Assembly: GCA_944322565.1 (NCBI GenBank)
Contig: CALUPG010000001.1
Span: forward strand, 186,001-250,000
DNA from: an uncultured Bacteroidales bacterium
GTDB taxonomy: Bacteria; Bacteroidota; Bacteroidia; Bacteroidales; UBA932
DNA length: 64,000 bases
Direction of reading: 5' to 3'
Shown here: positions 26,097-35,177 of the stretch, one piece after another
Numbering within the stretch: the first letter of the stretch is position 1
Layout of the letters: every line of letters starts with the position of its first letter
Made by a program: the position numbers and the translations under genes
The notes under the pieces: model-generated
What the model was told of the DNA's origin: nothing
The model's database searches: none
The model's input: the letters and a program-made list of their open reading frames with translations, nothing else

Positions 26097-28475
26097 CTAC
26101 CGCCCTTGTTCATCAGCCGATTTCAGAAAATCATTGAAAATTTCCGTTATATATGCGTCATTGCATTTAAGGATATCATCCGGCACCTGCCTGTTCTTGA
26201 AGCTATCGTAATCAGCAATTTTTCCAGGGGCATACAACGGACGGTCAAGAAGAACCGGATTGTCATGTCCGTTTTTATCCGCATAGCGGACACCGTCTCT
26301 GTAAATGTAACCGGCAGAGGAATTGCCGACTGAAAACTCGCAATTAATGTTAATTCTGTTGTCGTAAGCGTTCTTGTAACAACCAATAGCTTTGGCAGTC
26401 CAATATGTAATCTTTTCTTCGGCCTTGTTGGCAGCAAGGACTTTTAGAAGGAGCCAAACGCGCAGGTAATTGGCAGGAGTAAATGTTTCAGAAGTCATGA
26501 TGATGTCCGACTCCTTATATTCCTCTCTTACTGCTTTCTGCAAGGACACGACCAAGTCCTGAGAAGACAATAAACTTGAAAAGCGCTCGTCCCGATATTC
26601 ATTATTATATGCCTGCAAATAATCATACTTGCCGAAAGACATGCCGGAAGCATCCCATGTATGATAATAGATATGCCCCACCGCATCACTCCACCCGCAG
26701 AGGAAGCGATATAGCCGGTAGAAATTGGAAAGCCTGACATCGTCACTATGGGAAAGACCTTCTGTCGCACACTCATTGTCAATACTGTCATACAACAGCC
26801 TGAAATTGTCAAATCTGTTCTGAAGTTGTCGGACTGAGTCCTGTGTCCAACTGCCGTCATCAATTTCGCTCCAAAGGACAGACATGTCGAAGAGAATACT
26901 TGGATGTCCCTCATATTGCAAAATGATCCTGTCAGCCTCTTCTTCTGAAGCAGAATCCTTAACGAAATTGTAGAATGAACGTTTCATTCTCTCGTCATGG
27001 TCAAACCAGCATGAGACTTTCACATTAGGAATCTTTTTTGAGAAAGCATCATCCCTCAAGCTGTCGAATGACAGCAAAGCACCGATATTTTCAGCCTGTT
27101 CTATAATCTGAACAACATAACGCCAATCAAGAGTGGTTTCGGAATCGTTTCTGCGCACGCGTCCATATTTCTTGTCAAGTACATTTTTGGCCATACGACA
27201 GGAAAATAAGAAAATATCATGCTTGAATGAATTGTAGTCGCCGAACTTCTCGCAGAAACTGATAAGTGGCAGCAGCATGTCTGCATTTTTTCTCAATGCA
27301 TTAAAAATAAAGACTATATCATCTCCTGCCTTATTATCAAATGCCTTATTGAATGATGAAAGCACCTTCTTTAACTTCTCATCACTATCGATAGTTTCAT
27401 ATAACTTTTTCAATGCCCTGAATCGTCTATGCACATTGGCAAGGCTATCATTCCACCTATGAGTGGAATCATATTCTTCTGATTCATCTCCAGCAGTTTC
27501 TGTCTTTTTCAAAAACATGTCCTTGGGGAGAATATCATACTCCGTGCCTTCCTTCCACACCTTCTCCTGAAGCAACTGCAACTGCCAGTACCAAACATAA
27601 AAGTCATTGCTCAGGTTGTCAGAAGTCGCTTCCTTATCTTTATTACGATGCTTCCAGAACCAGTCTTCTCGTTCCTCCCATTCATCTGAAAATTGTTTTC
27701 TCTGGCTTTCATCTTTCAGATTGCCTATCAGGACCGGTTTCAAATTTTCTGTTGCAGTCAGCGGCTCTCCTGTTGTGTTTATGACAACGAATGTCTCTTC
27801 CCCATGCAGCCGGTCACCCATGTCAAAATAGACAAAGTGAAGCTTGTTGATGACAAAGTCTACAAATGAGGACAATTCATAATTACGTTTTCTTAATTCG
27901 TACAGAGCGTCCTCTATATGCTTGACTGCGCTGATTATGGCCTGTATTGACGCATCTTGGTCGTATTCCCTATAATACCAGTCAACATCGGTAATATTTT
28001 CAACTTTATGGTCTTCCATAATGAAGCAATGGTAAACCAGGTCACTGAGGAAAGACAAAGTGCTTTCCCTTATCGCATATTGCAGTTGAGGTTCCTGATC
28101 ATCCTTTTTTTCAAAATCAGTCATCAGCAATGATTCCAGCTGTCTGTTGTGGTTTGCCATCATATTCAACACACCCAACATGAGATAAAGGGTGGTCAGA
28201 CGCTGCTGCCCGTCACACAACTGAATCTGACCTTTAGGCTCTTCATATCCGTAAAGTATTCCCAAAGTCATAGCATCACCTTTTTTATAACCGTCAATGA
28301 TGCCTTCAATAAACTGTGTCACGAGTTGGCCTTGACCTTTTTTGTTCTGATCGTACGTCTGCCGTCCCCAGCAGTAGTCCCTTTGCAAATCGGGGATTAC
28401 AATTTTCCAGTTTCCGGAAAACAAATCTTTGAGACTATATTCTTCTCCACTTGTCAAATGGTTATTATTTTTCAT
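26097..28475 (-). CDS. DUF262 protein, GmrSD/type IV-like, no HNH seen
   Basis: 792 aa. The N-terminal DUF262 ParB-like nucleotidase domain shows PDLQRDYCWG (residue ~32) and the signature LCDGQQRLTTLYL (~88). The long middle and C-terminal parts have no clear DUF1524 HNH motif. DUF262 proteins include the GmrS-type subunits of type IV restriction enzymes that cut modified phage DNA, and other defence proteins. Its start overlaps the stop of the second DUF262 gene by 11 bp, so the two proteins are likely made together. Confidence 0.82.
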   Translation of the reverse strand: MKNNNHLTSGEEYSLKDLFSGNWKIVIPDLQRDYCWGRQTYDQNKKGQGQLVTQFIEGIIDGYKKGDAMTLGILYGYEEPKGQIQLCDGQQRLTTLYLMLGVLNMMANHNRQLESLLMTDFEKKDDQEPQLQYAIRESTLSFLSDLVYHCFIMEDHKVENITDVDWYYREYDQDASIQAIISAVKHIEDALYELRKRNYELSSFVDFVINKLHFVYFDMGDRLHGEETFVVINTTGEPLTATENLKPVLIGNLKDESQRKQFSDEWEEREDWFWKHRNKDKEATSDNLSNDFYVWYWQLQLLQEKVWKEGTEYDILPKDMFLKKTETAGDESEEYDSTHRWNDSLANVHRRFRALKKLYETIDSDEKLKKVLSSFNKAFDNKAGDDIVFIFNALRKNADMLLPLISFCEKFGDYNSFKHDIFLFSCRMAKNVLDKKYGRVRRNDSETTLDWRYVVQIIEQAENIGALLSFDSLRDDAFSKKIPNVKVSCWFDHDERMKRSFYNFVKDSASEEEADRIILQYEGHPSILFDMSVLWSEIDDGSWTQDSVRQLQNRFDNFRLLYDSIDNECATEGLSHSDDVRLSNFYRLYRFLCGWSDAVGHIYYHTWDASGMSFGKYDYLQAYNNEYRDERFSSLLSSQDLVVSLQKAVREEYKESDIIMTSETFTPANYLRVWLLLKVLAANKAEEKITYWTAKAIGCYKNAYDNRININCEFSVGNSSAGYIYRDGVRYADKNGHDNPVLLDRPLYAPGKIADYDSFKNRQVPDDILKCNDAYITEIFNDFLKSADEQGR

Positions 28476-30300
28476 ATAGTGTTTCAGTTTGCTTGATTAT
28501 CTCATTATAATTTTCAACTATTTCCTTCGCCCGCCAATCTGATTTGGCGAATTTTGAAACCGAATGCAGAAGATTCCTGCTTTGGAAACCAGCATTAACA
28601 TCGAAGAATGTCCTTTTCTTTTCTTCGAAAGTCTTATTCCCGAATTCGGAATTGTTACCTTTATACAACAGCACCAGATTTCCGATGGAGTGCTCGGTAA
28701 TTTTAGCCTCTGACTCACTTTCTATCTCCTCTCGTGCAAGCCATGTGCCGTCTCCTGCCGTTATTGCGGCCTTTTCTTCTTCTGAACATTTTTCGTCATC
28801 ACCCCTCCAATAATCTCCAGTCTCATCCGTATGATAAACTTTCGACTTCGGAAAAATATGCTCTAGAGACTTCTCTGTCCATACAGTAAAGTCGAATTTC
28901 CTTCCGCAAAACTTTCCGGAAACATTCAGTCTGTTGTCTTCAACAACATTCAAATACATAAGATATACATAACATTGTCTTTTTGCGGTATTGAACGCAG
29001 CCTTGTCCAAAAGTGCGGAAAGGAAAGACTGTTGGACACTGTCAAGTTCTTCTTTTTTGTCGGGAGTTATTATCTGCAGGTGTGTAGCCCCGGCCATTTT
29101 GCATTTGGCATACCATTCCAAAGCCTTTTTGTCATTCTTGTTATTCAGAAAATACCTTATTATATCATACTTTTCATTTTGTATATCACATTTAAAACTC
29201 AATCCGAGCCAATTATGAACTATCGGGTCATCATACATGTCCTCAAATGACTTCTGGAGATGCCTGAGTTCTTTGAAAACATGTTTTGTACGGATGTTTA
29301 TTTCCAACATTTCGGCATCACTTTCAATAGCCGCCGTTTTTGTATCTTTCAATAATTTTGAAAACGAACTGAAGCTGAAAACCTGTTTTTTGTTTTCTTC
29401 TTTGCCTCTATGAAAGTAATCCAAAAGCAGCCCCATCGGAGTATGCGTTCCGAAAAAATTACCGACATCTTCCCTGTTCCACCAATAAAGCCATCTGTCC
29501 CATTCTCTTGCATATCTGCTTCTTAAATTAGTCGTTTCCCAGTCTTCAGCACAGATATCGCGCAACAAATCCAGACCATAGTCAATGGACGTTACTGTCT
29601 TCACTTCCTTCGGAAGAGGACGGGATACTTGTCTGAGAAGTTCTGCCTTTACAAGTTCTTCGTCCAGCATAGTAGCCTTGGCTCCGTTCATCATTGTAAA
29701 AGTACGGACAGCTTTTTCCTGAGAATCTACAGTGATGTATATGACTTTGAGCCTGTTTTTAATATAGTTTACCAGTTTGACAACTATATCCTTCTTTTTT
29801 GCAAGGAATCCGTGTATCTGCCCGATAGCCTCCTTGAAATAATAAATATCCTGCTCGTCGGAATCTGAAGGCTTAAATTTCTGGTCAATCTCATCCGAGT
29901 TCATGACACCTGGACTTTCGTCTGATTTCAGACCCGTAAGAAACGTTTCCGATTTTTCCCTGATATCATACTTAAAATTGATGTCGGAAATTGCGGCCTT
30001 GCCTCCTGAATACCATATGAGCAGGTAAATTGTTGTCAGACGCTGCTGCCCGTCTATGACTATTAAGTTATTCTCATCTTCTTGTACAGTAATGCCTTGC
30101 AGAAAATAATCATAATCGTTCCGGCAAGGATTTTCAATGTCTGCCAACAATTTTTCTACAGATGATACTCCGTTATTGCTTTTAACGGCCCACTTGTACC
30201 CTCGCTGATAATTTGGAATGACAATCTCCTTATATCCTGGCTTACCAGCCAACGGCCGATAAAGAATTTCCCCGATTGTCTTGAATGTAGCATTGTTCAT
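28465..30300 (-). CDS. DUF262-DUF1524 GmrSD-like endonuclease
   Basis: 611 aa. DUF262 at residues ~20-200 with PNYQRGYKWA and VIDGQQRLTTIYL, then a helical region, then a C-terminal DUF1524/HNH domain with SLEHIFPKS (~475) and HSIGNLVLLYKGNNSEFGN (~555). This is the single-chain GmrSD layout: NTP-dependent cleavage of modified DNA is the known family activity, not shown here. It follows a ~82-aa gene by 10 bp and overlaps the next DUF262 gene. Confidence 0.88.
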   Translation of the reverse strand: MNNATFKTIGEILYRPLAGKPGYKEIVIPNYQRGYKWAVKSNNGVSSVEKLLADIENPCRNDYDYFLQGITVQEDENNLIVIDGQQRLTTIYLLIWYSGGKAAISDINFKYDIREKSETFLTGLKSDESPGVMNSDEIDQKFKPSDSDEQDIYYFKEAIGQIHGFLAKKKDIVVKLVNYIKNRLKVIYITVDSQEKAVRTFTMMNGAKATMLDEELVKAELLRQVSRPLPKEVKTVTSIDYGLDLLRDICAEDWETTNLRSRYAREWDRWLYWWNREDVGNFFGTHTPMGLLLDYFHRGKEENKKQVFSFSSFSKLLKDTKTAAIESDAEMLEINIRTKHVFKELRHLQKSFEDMYDDPIVHNWLGLSFKCDIQNEKYDIIRYFLNNKNDKKALEWYAKCKMAGATHLQIITPDKKEELDSVQQSFLSALLDKAAFNTAKRQCYVYLMYLNVVEDNRLNVSGKFCGRKFDFTVWTEKSLEHIFPKSKVYHTDETGDYWRGDDEKCSEEEKAAITAGDGTWLAREEIESESEAKITEHSIGNLVLLYKGNNSEFGNKTFEEKKRTFFDVNAGFQSRNLLHSVSKFAKSDWRAKEIVENYNEIIKQTETLYEK

Positions 30301-30310
30301 AAATCTAGTG

Positions 30311-30559
30311 TTATATCAAAATTATGTAATCTATTCCGACACAAAAAAGCGTGGCACCGATGCCCATTTCAGGATACAGGCTCTGGAAAGCCTTGAAGAT
30401 GAAATAAGCAACAGCCCCACGCGCATACCACAAGTGATATGACGTGAGAAGATGTCCGCCCATTCCCTCTTCCTTGAATTTTCCAGATTCGTATCCGGGA
30501 ACAGACTTACACTTTCCGTGTCCGTCAATATTTCTTTCAAATTTAGAATTGTTTTCCAT
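30311..30559 (-). CDS. Small protein, paralogue of the gene at 40950
   Basis: 82 aa from ATG 30559 (a TTG at 30568 is less likely). The core SGKFKEEGMGGHLLTSYHLW and RGAVAYFIFKAF is nearly the same as in the product at 40950-41201, including long identical DNA stretches. The family is unknown. The hydrophobic C-terminus (GATLFCVGIDYIILI) differs from that of the paralogue. It is tightly spaced to the DUF262-HNH gene, so it may be an accessory part of that operon. Confidence 0.65.
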   Translation of the reverse strand: MENNSKFERNIDGHGKCKSVPGYESGKFKEEGMGGHLLTSYHLWYARGAVAYFIFKAFQSLYPEMGIGATLFCVGIDYIILI

Positions 30560-30604
30560 TTTTTTCAAAAGTTTTGCCAGAGCGGGCTGTCGCCTTTTTA
30601 AATC

Positions 30605-31375
30605 CTATTCCCACCATTCACGCATCTTGTACAGGCGGATCCTGTAATACAGACGTTCCATTTTGCGGACATATAGTCTTGTGCCAAAATAGATTTTGTC
30701 TGGATATATGTCATCATCTTCTTGTTTTGCCGGAGCCTGCAGGAAATTCACAAGTTCGCCTTGTGTTACAATATCGCCGAGATTGCGTACATTCATTTTC
30801 TCAATCTGCGCTTCTGAAATGGCCATTCCGTCATCTTTGATATACTTCAGCAGGCTTATGCATGTATCTATCCACCTATTGAAGCCATAATTCCCGTCTT
30901 CATCCGCAATAAGCGAATGGGGAAAATATGCCCTCATGCATATAAGCTTCTTGTATTCAAGTTCATAGAGGTACCGCCAATCATACTGGGGAGCATTTCT
31001 TGCCGTATCGACAAGGTCATCGACAAGAGGCTGAAGATGCTTCTCTTTCCATGCCCGGAACCTCTTCCTGTGATACCAGAGAGAACGTTCATACGCAGCA
31101 CAAGACATTATATCTTCCTTAGTTTCTTCGCTGTCCGGATCAGGCTTCAGGACTGTTCCGTCAGTCAGGATTGCTCCTTCCAGGACATTCCTCGGAGCAA
31201 ATACAGCGACCCACTGTTCAAATTCCTCATCGGAATTCAACTCATTTCTCGCTCGAATTCCACGTATCCTCAAAGCATCTTTCTCCTCATCCGAAAGATG
31301 CGAAACATCTGCAAGAGGATAATCATAATTGCTCTCATTCAGTCCGACAAGAGCCTTTGGTTTCAAATCTCCCAT
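30605..31375 (-). CDS. Hypothetical protein
   Basis: 256 aa, soluble, charged and helical; rich in W, Y and R toward the C-terminus (RLYVRKMERLYYRIRLYKMREWWE). No recognisable motif. It is 45 bp upstream of the small protein gene and 53 bp downstream of the chimeric DUF6557-like gene, so it appears to be the second gene of a five-gene leftward operon ending in the two DUF262 genes. Confidence 0.6.
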   Translation of the reverse strand: MGDLKPKALVGLNESNYDYPLADVSHLSDEEKDALRIRGIRARNELNSDEEFEQWVAVFAPRNVLEGAILTDGTVLKPDPDSEETKEDIMSCAAYERSLWYHRKRFRAWKEKHLQPLVDDLVDTARNAPQYDWRYLYELEYKKLICMRAYFPHSLIADEDGNYGFNRWIDTCISLLKYIKDDGMAISEAQIEKMNVRNLGDIVTQGELVNFLQAPAKQEDDDIYPDKIYFGTRLYVRKMERLYYRIRLYKMREWWE

Positions 31376-31428
31376 ATCTGATTATTTTACGGTGTCGACT
31401 ATTATTAAGTGGGATAATGCTCTTCTGT

Positions 31429-32514
31429 TCATTGCATTTTGTTCAGCAGAAGGACTGCCCTGATTTCCCTGCCGCATCCGGTGTCGCAAACAGTACCTGT
31501 GCGGATATCTTCATACCCGAAAAAATTCCTGATTTCAGTCCAGAATCCAGAAAGGGCAAGATGTCCGACCGGATATTCAGGGGAATAAAATATGCCGACC
31601 ACGGCATTGTCATATTGCGTCAAGTCCAGACTCTGGTATTTTGTGATGGAGTCCAGGATATAGTCCAGCCGCTTGTCATGATCTGCCTCCATGTTTGTCT
31701 CTGTCGGCCTCTTTTCCACACTTTCCATGGTGTCTGAAACGGAGTCCCTCGGCCCTGTCACTGAACGATAATCATACCTCATTCCATATTTGACTTCAAG
31801 GATGAAATCAAGGTCTCTGCGGACGAAAGTGCTATTACCTTCCATAAGGTCGAGGATGTTGTTTTCCCTCCGGCTCATTGATTTCAGGTATTTCTTACGT
31901 GTTTCCTGTCGATGCTCTCTCATCCTCTTGGGCCTATTCAAGCCTTTTCTGTACAAGTCTCTACCACTCCATTCTCCGCTGATAAACCTCATACCGTCAT
32001 GTTTTGAGCGATATTTACTTGGCACCTGATGACGCCATTCGCTCTCTTCAAGCCGATCCAATAGTATGTCAAACCGGTTTCTTTTTTCCGCGCCGTGCAT
32101 TTCATCGAATGTCTTGGTTATCTCGTTAGGAGAAAATCCGTAGAAAGTTATTTCCCATAGACATTTGGCGGCAATCTCTTCCATGGTCAGATTGACATTC
32201 TCTCCGATGACTATCCTCTTGGCAAGAGCATTCTCCCAAATGTCTCCGTCAAGGTGAAAAACTCCAATCCATTGATTATTCCCGTATGCCTCTCCACTCC
32301 ACCTGACCATAGCTTCGCCCTCAAAGTCCGCTGACGGTTTCATATTTCTGAGAATGTCATATGCCTCCCGAAAACTATATATGGTATTAGCATAACGTTT
32401 ACCGTATGATTTCAGATAAGGAATAAGACTATCGAAATCTACCTTGTCAAAAAGTTCTTTAAGCGTCATATTCTGCAGGTCCGCCCTTACGCTCAGTGCT
32501 TCTGCCAATTTCAT
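31429..32514 (-). CDS. DUF6557-like protein with DIP1984-derived N-terminus
   Basis: 361 aa. Residues 1-14 (MKLAEALSVRADLQ) are identical to the start of the DIP1984 protein at 12797-13261. From M16 the protein reads MTLKELFDKVDFDSLIPYLK, which I recall as the start of the Bacteroidota family DUF6557 (name not verified). A native ATG would be at 32469. The DNA just upstream also matches the DIP1984 leader (CATAAAA…AACAGA). So the 5' end of one gene was fused in frame to another. Middle part basic (RMREHRQETRKKYLKSMSRR). Function unknown. Confidence 0.75.
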   Translation of the reverse strand: MKLAEALSVRADLQNMTLKELFDKVDFDSLIPYLKSYGKRYANTIYSFREAYDILRNMKPSADFEGEAMVRWSGEAYGNNQWIGVFHLDGDIWENALAKRIVIGENVNLTMEEIAAKCLWEITFYGFSPNEITKTFDEMHGAEKRNRFDILLDRLEESEWRHQVPSKYRSKHDGMRFISGEWSGRDLYRKGLNRPKRMREHRQETRKKYLKSMSRRENNILDLMEGNSTFVRRDLDFILEVKYGMRYDYRSVTGPRDSVSDTMESVEKRPTETNMEADHDKRLDYILDSITKYQSLDLTQYDNAVVGIFYSPEYPVGHLALSGFWTEIRNFFGYEDIRTGTVCDTGCGREIRAVLLLNKMQ

Positions 32515-32540
32515 TTTTCTGTTATTTTATGCTTTGCATA

Positions 32541-32579
32541 CAAACACGCTGCGCCTCGGCATAGCCAAAATAAATTTTG
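32541..32579 (-). promoter_or_regulatory. Possible degenerate island operator 6
   Basis: Plus-strand ATAGCCAAAATAAATTTTG keeps one half-site (TTTTGGCTAT on the minus strand). A possible -7 box CGTGTTTG (32541-32548) is 17 nt away instead of 14. Weak. Confidence 0.3.
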
Positions 32580-32629
32580 TCTCTGTACTCGGCTTGCAGT
32601 TTATTTTAAATTTCACATACCTGCCAAAC

Positions 32630-33382
32630 TCAGTCTTTATCGCAAAGCCTCATATGCTCCCCGTTCCGGTCTGAGATGAGCTGGTATACACCTTTTACTT
32701 CGCACCAGAAATAATTCATCCGCAGAAGGTCAGCTACTGAATAGCCGTTTTCGTATACGCATATTTCATTGACTGCATTGCATATCTTGATGCCTTCGAG
32801 TTCCGGTATCCATATCTTTATTTCACCCCAGTCATTGTAATCATACCTGTTGGCAAGCTCCAGTTCACTGTCTGTCATTTCCGGACGGTCCGTCTTTCCG
32901 AAACTTTTTGAATATGAGGCGCCGACATTAGGAAAGTCCTTGCAATAATCATATATGACATTCATCATATAATTGAAATCCGACCCATAGTATTCTTCAT
33001 CTCCCAAGATAGCTACCGATTCCGGTCCATTGTACACAAACCTCAGATCGGCATCTATCATGAAGTCATCGTCGAACTCTTCGTCCATACCATAAGTAAG
33101 GTACTGCCTGTAAATCCTCGCACCCTTCATGTAAAGGCGGTCGGACAGATCTTTCAGGCAAGCATTGACCTTCCGGAAACGCTCCACTCCTTCAGGATCC
33201 CGTCTGAAAAGCATGTCGAGACTATGACGCCTGGACATCAGAAGCTCCTTCAGGCGCCCACGGGCTGCGCATTCCGGAATATTGACATAATCGACATCAT
33301 TTCCGGACTGGCCGATCATGGACTTTATCTCAGCTTCGATCCCTTTTACTTCTTCCCTGAGTTTTTCAATATCCAAATCCAT
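32630..33382 (-). CDS. Hypothetical protein
   Basis: 250 aa, soluble. The N-terminal ~65 residues are helical and probably coiled-coil (IEKLREEVKGIEAEIKSM…RGRLKELLMSRRHSL); the rest is acidic and aromatic-rich. No family recognised. It is 12 bp behind the SpoU methylase gene and therefore probably translated from the same message under operator 7. Confidence 0.6.
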   Translation of the reverse strand: MDLDIEKLREEVKGIEAEIKSMIGQSGNDVDYVNIPECAARGRLKELLMSRRHSLDMLFRRDPEGVERFRKVNACLKDLSDRLYMKGARIYRQYLTYGMDEEFDDDFMIDADLRFVYNGPESVAILGDEEYYGSDFNYMMNVIYDYCKDFPNVGASYSKSFGKTDRPEMTDSELELANRYDYNDWGEIKIWIPELEGIKICNAVNEICVYENGYSVADLLRMNYFWCEVKGVYQLISDRNGEHMRLCDKD

Positions 33383-33394
33383 AATTCCCGGAAT

Positions 33395-33913
33395 TCAATG
33401 ACTGTTTCCCATAGAAGCGAAACCGAACCCTCCCCTTTTCAGCAGCCTGTCATATATTACAATTGACCCGGCAACAGAGACATTCAATGAAGCCTCACCC
33501 GGTAACTGTACAATATCATCGCAAGTGGCAATCACCTCCGGAGGCAGGCCGAAATCCTCAGCTCCGAGCAGATACACTGCCCGCTGCGGATGAGAATATG
33601 TAGCCAGAGGCACGCTCTGCTCATCCAGTTCGATTCCGACAAGCTTCGCTCCTTTCGGCAGGCTTGAACGGAATGTCTCATAATCCGGATACTCGAAAAG
33701 AGGAACATGTCTCCAGCTCTTGCGTGTGTCAGTTCTCATATTCTCGTACCGTTTTCCTATGATGAACATGAAATCTGCACCGAGGATATGAGCGGTACGC
33801 CATAATGTCCCTATGTTCTTGGTCACTTTCGGACAATGGATTCCGATGCCGAAATAGCCCCTTCCGTGCTGGGGCACAACCACATTCGGATAGATTTTCT
33901 TCAATGATTCCAT
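33395..33913 (-). CDS. SpoU/TrmH-family RNA 2'-O-methyltransferase
   Basis: 172 aa, minimal SPOUT domain. Motif 1 is KNIGTLWRTAHILGADF, motif 2 is VYLLGAEDFGLPPEV and motif 3 is LPGEASLNVSVAGSIVIYD, which together form the trefoil-knot SAM site. The size fits small TrmL/TrmH-like enzymes that modify tRNA or rRNA ribose. The target cannot be told; island context near RtcB could suggest tRNA modification or protection. Operator 7 is directly upstream. Confidence 0.9.
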   Translation of the reverse strand: MESLKKIYPNVVVPQHGRGYFGIGIHCPKVTKNIGTLWRTAHILGADFMFIIGKRYENMRTDTRKSWRHVPLFEYPDYETFRSSLPKGAKLVGIELDEQSVPLATYSHPQRAVYLLGAEDFGLPPEVIATCDDIVQLPGEASLNVSVAGSIVIYDRLLKRGGFGFASMGNSH

Positions 33914-33935
33914 AGCTGATGAATTTATTTTTCAG

Positions 33936-33971
33936 CAAATGTCGGCTCATGCTATGCCAAAATATGACTCA
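33936..33971 (-). promoter_or_regulatory. Island operator 7 and -7 box, before SpoU gene
   Basis: Plus-strand TATGCCAAAATATGACTCA at 33953-33971, then 14 nt to CAAATGTC at 33936-33943 (minus-strand GACATTTG). Confidence 0.75.
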
Positions 33972-33982
33972 ACAATATTTTT

Positions 33983-34333
33983 TCATTTGACCTCAACTGG
34001 ACAAGGAGGCTGCATGGAAATATACCCGTCTTGATAATTTCCCTCGCTGAACACCTTGTCTGCAAACAGTTCCACATTGAACTCTGCATCTATACTGAAA
34101 GTCGCCCAATACTCGGACATGGCCGAGATCCTTGCTATATCGAAAGCTATGGCCCAGTCTTTATGATCCAAAGCCATCAGATATTGCCGTCCATTGTTCT
34201 CCCTTATACAAACCGGTGCGGCAACGAAATAAAACTTACTCCCGTCATCAATCCTATAGAACAATTCCAATACAACTCCTTTCCTGATTGCCTGTTCAAT
34301 TTTTCTTGAAGCACTCTTAAAATTCATAGTCAT
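33983..34333 (-). CDS. Stand-alone WYL-like domain protein
   Basis: 116 aa. The whole protein resembles a WYL sensor domain without a DNA-binding part: basic helix (ASRKIEQAIRKGVVLELFYR), then VAAPVCIRENNGRQYLMALD and AIAFDIARISAMSEYW, which line up with the RxxxPxxxxxxxxxWYLxA…FxLDRI pattern. It could modulate the full-length WYL regulators by heterodimerising or by sharing their ligand. Assignment rests on the pattern only. ATG 34333 or 34327. Operator 8 is upstream. Confidence 0.55.
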   Translation of the reverse strand: MTMNFKSASRKIEQAIRKGVVLELFYRIDDGSKFYFVAAPVCIRENNGRQYLMALDHKDWAIAFDIARISAMSEYWATFSIDAEFNVELFADKVFSEGNYQDGYISMQPPCPVEVK

Positions 34334-34346
34334 TTATTTTTTAATA

Positions 34347-34382
34347 CAAAGATGGAACTGAGATATGCCATAGCATAGCACA
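34347..34382 (-). promoter_or_regulatory. Island operator 8 and -7 box, before WYL-like gene
   Basis: Plus-strand TATGCCATAGCATAGCACA at 34364-34382; 14 nt to CAAAGATG at 34347-34354 (minus-strand CATCTTTG). It stands back to back with operator 9. Confidence 0.75.
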
Positions 34383-34399
34383 GGTTTAAAAATTTATGC

Positions 34400-34435
34400 T
34401 ATGCCTTGTTTTGGCATATCTTCGCTTTTTATTTG
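34400..34435 (+). promoter_or_regulatory. Island operator 9 and -7 box, perfect palindrome arms
   Basis: TATGCCTTGTTTTGGCATA at 34400-34418 has perfect 6-bp arms (TATGCC/GGCATA) around 7 nt. Its TTTG is 14 nt before TTTATTTG at 34428-34435. The gene starts at 34453. Confidence 0.8.
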
Positions 34436-34452
34436 TAAAAAGACAGAAAATC

Positions 34453-35163
34453 ATGGGAAAGATAACAATGACAGTACGGGCGGATTCACATCCTGAATAC
34501 GGAAACATCGCCTGCTTCCGGCTGATGCTCAATGGTGGCTTCTGCATAGTCAACTGGGGTGACGGCACTACTACGACACACCATGCCGAAGGGGAAGAAC
34601 AGCATATAAGACATACATACCCGGAAGAATGTATAGAAACCGGAAAGACATTCGTCATCACGATATCTTCAGATGAGGATAATATTGTCGGCATCAGTAT
34701 AGGAAACCAATTTGCCTATATGAATGTCACGGACATTGACATCAGCAAGTGCCAGTCTTTACGATATTTTGCATCATTGTTTACATCAACGACGCATTTT
34801 GACCTTAGGACCAATCCGGGAATAACAAAAGTCAACCTGCAGGGTGATGTTAGTGGAATTGCGAACTTGTCAAACAGCTTGGAATTGAAGGAACTTTCCA
34901 TTAATTTTTGTTTTGCATGCAGTGACTCTGAGCAATTGTTCGAACTGGATTTGTCCAAATGCAGTAAATTGGAAAAATTAAAATGCACTGCCATTATAGA
35001 ACCGATTAATGTAAAATTGCCGAAATATTTTCCGTTAAAAGTATTTGTATATGACGATAGTGTAGATTTCTGCATTTCAAAACGGAAATTTAAAAAGATC
35101 GTGAACATTGTAGAGCAAAACAATGGTAGAATCATAAAGAGCAAACGAGGTAAGTGTAAGTAA
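34453..35163 (+). CDS. WGDG/leucine-rich-repeat protein, one module
   Basis: 236 aa from ATG 34453 (MGKITMTV), which follows operator 9 and a -7 box; the longer frame from 34396 would start inside the operator. Residues ~1-90 form a PKD-like beta domain with the motif FCIVNWGDGTTT. Residues ~95-200 hold short LRR-like repeats (DIDISKCQSLRYF, FDLRTNPGITKVNL, ELDLSKCSKLEKL). No signal peptide, so probably cytosolic, unlike most BspA-like LRR proteins. A 183-bp segment is identical to the gene at 37469. Confidence 0.7.
   Translation: MGKITMTVRADSHPEYGNIACFRLMLNGGFCIVNWGDGTTTTHHAEGEEQHIRHTYPEECIETGKTFVITISSDEDNIVGISIGNQFAYMNVTDIDISKCQSLRYFASLFTSTTHFDLRTNPGITKVNLQGDVSGIANLSNSLELKELSINFCFACSDSEQLFELDLSKCSKLEKLKCTAIIEPINVKLPKYFPLKVFVYDDSVDFCISKRKFKKIVNIVEQNNGRIIKSKRGKCK
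34515..34697 (+). repeat. 183-bp segment identical to 37531-37713
   Basis: I compared both copies base by base and found no difference over 183 bp, while the flanking coding sequence diverges sharply. It encodes the FRLMLNGGFCIVNWGDG region. It suggests recent gene conversion or duplication. Confidence 0.92.
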
Positions 35164-35177
35164 ATAAACAAAATAAT

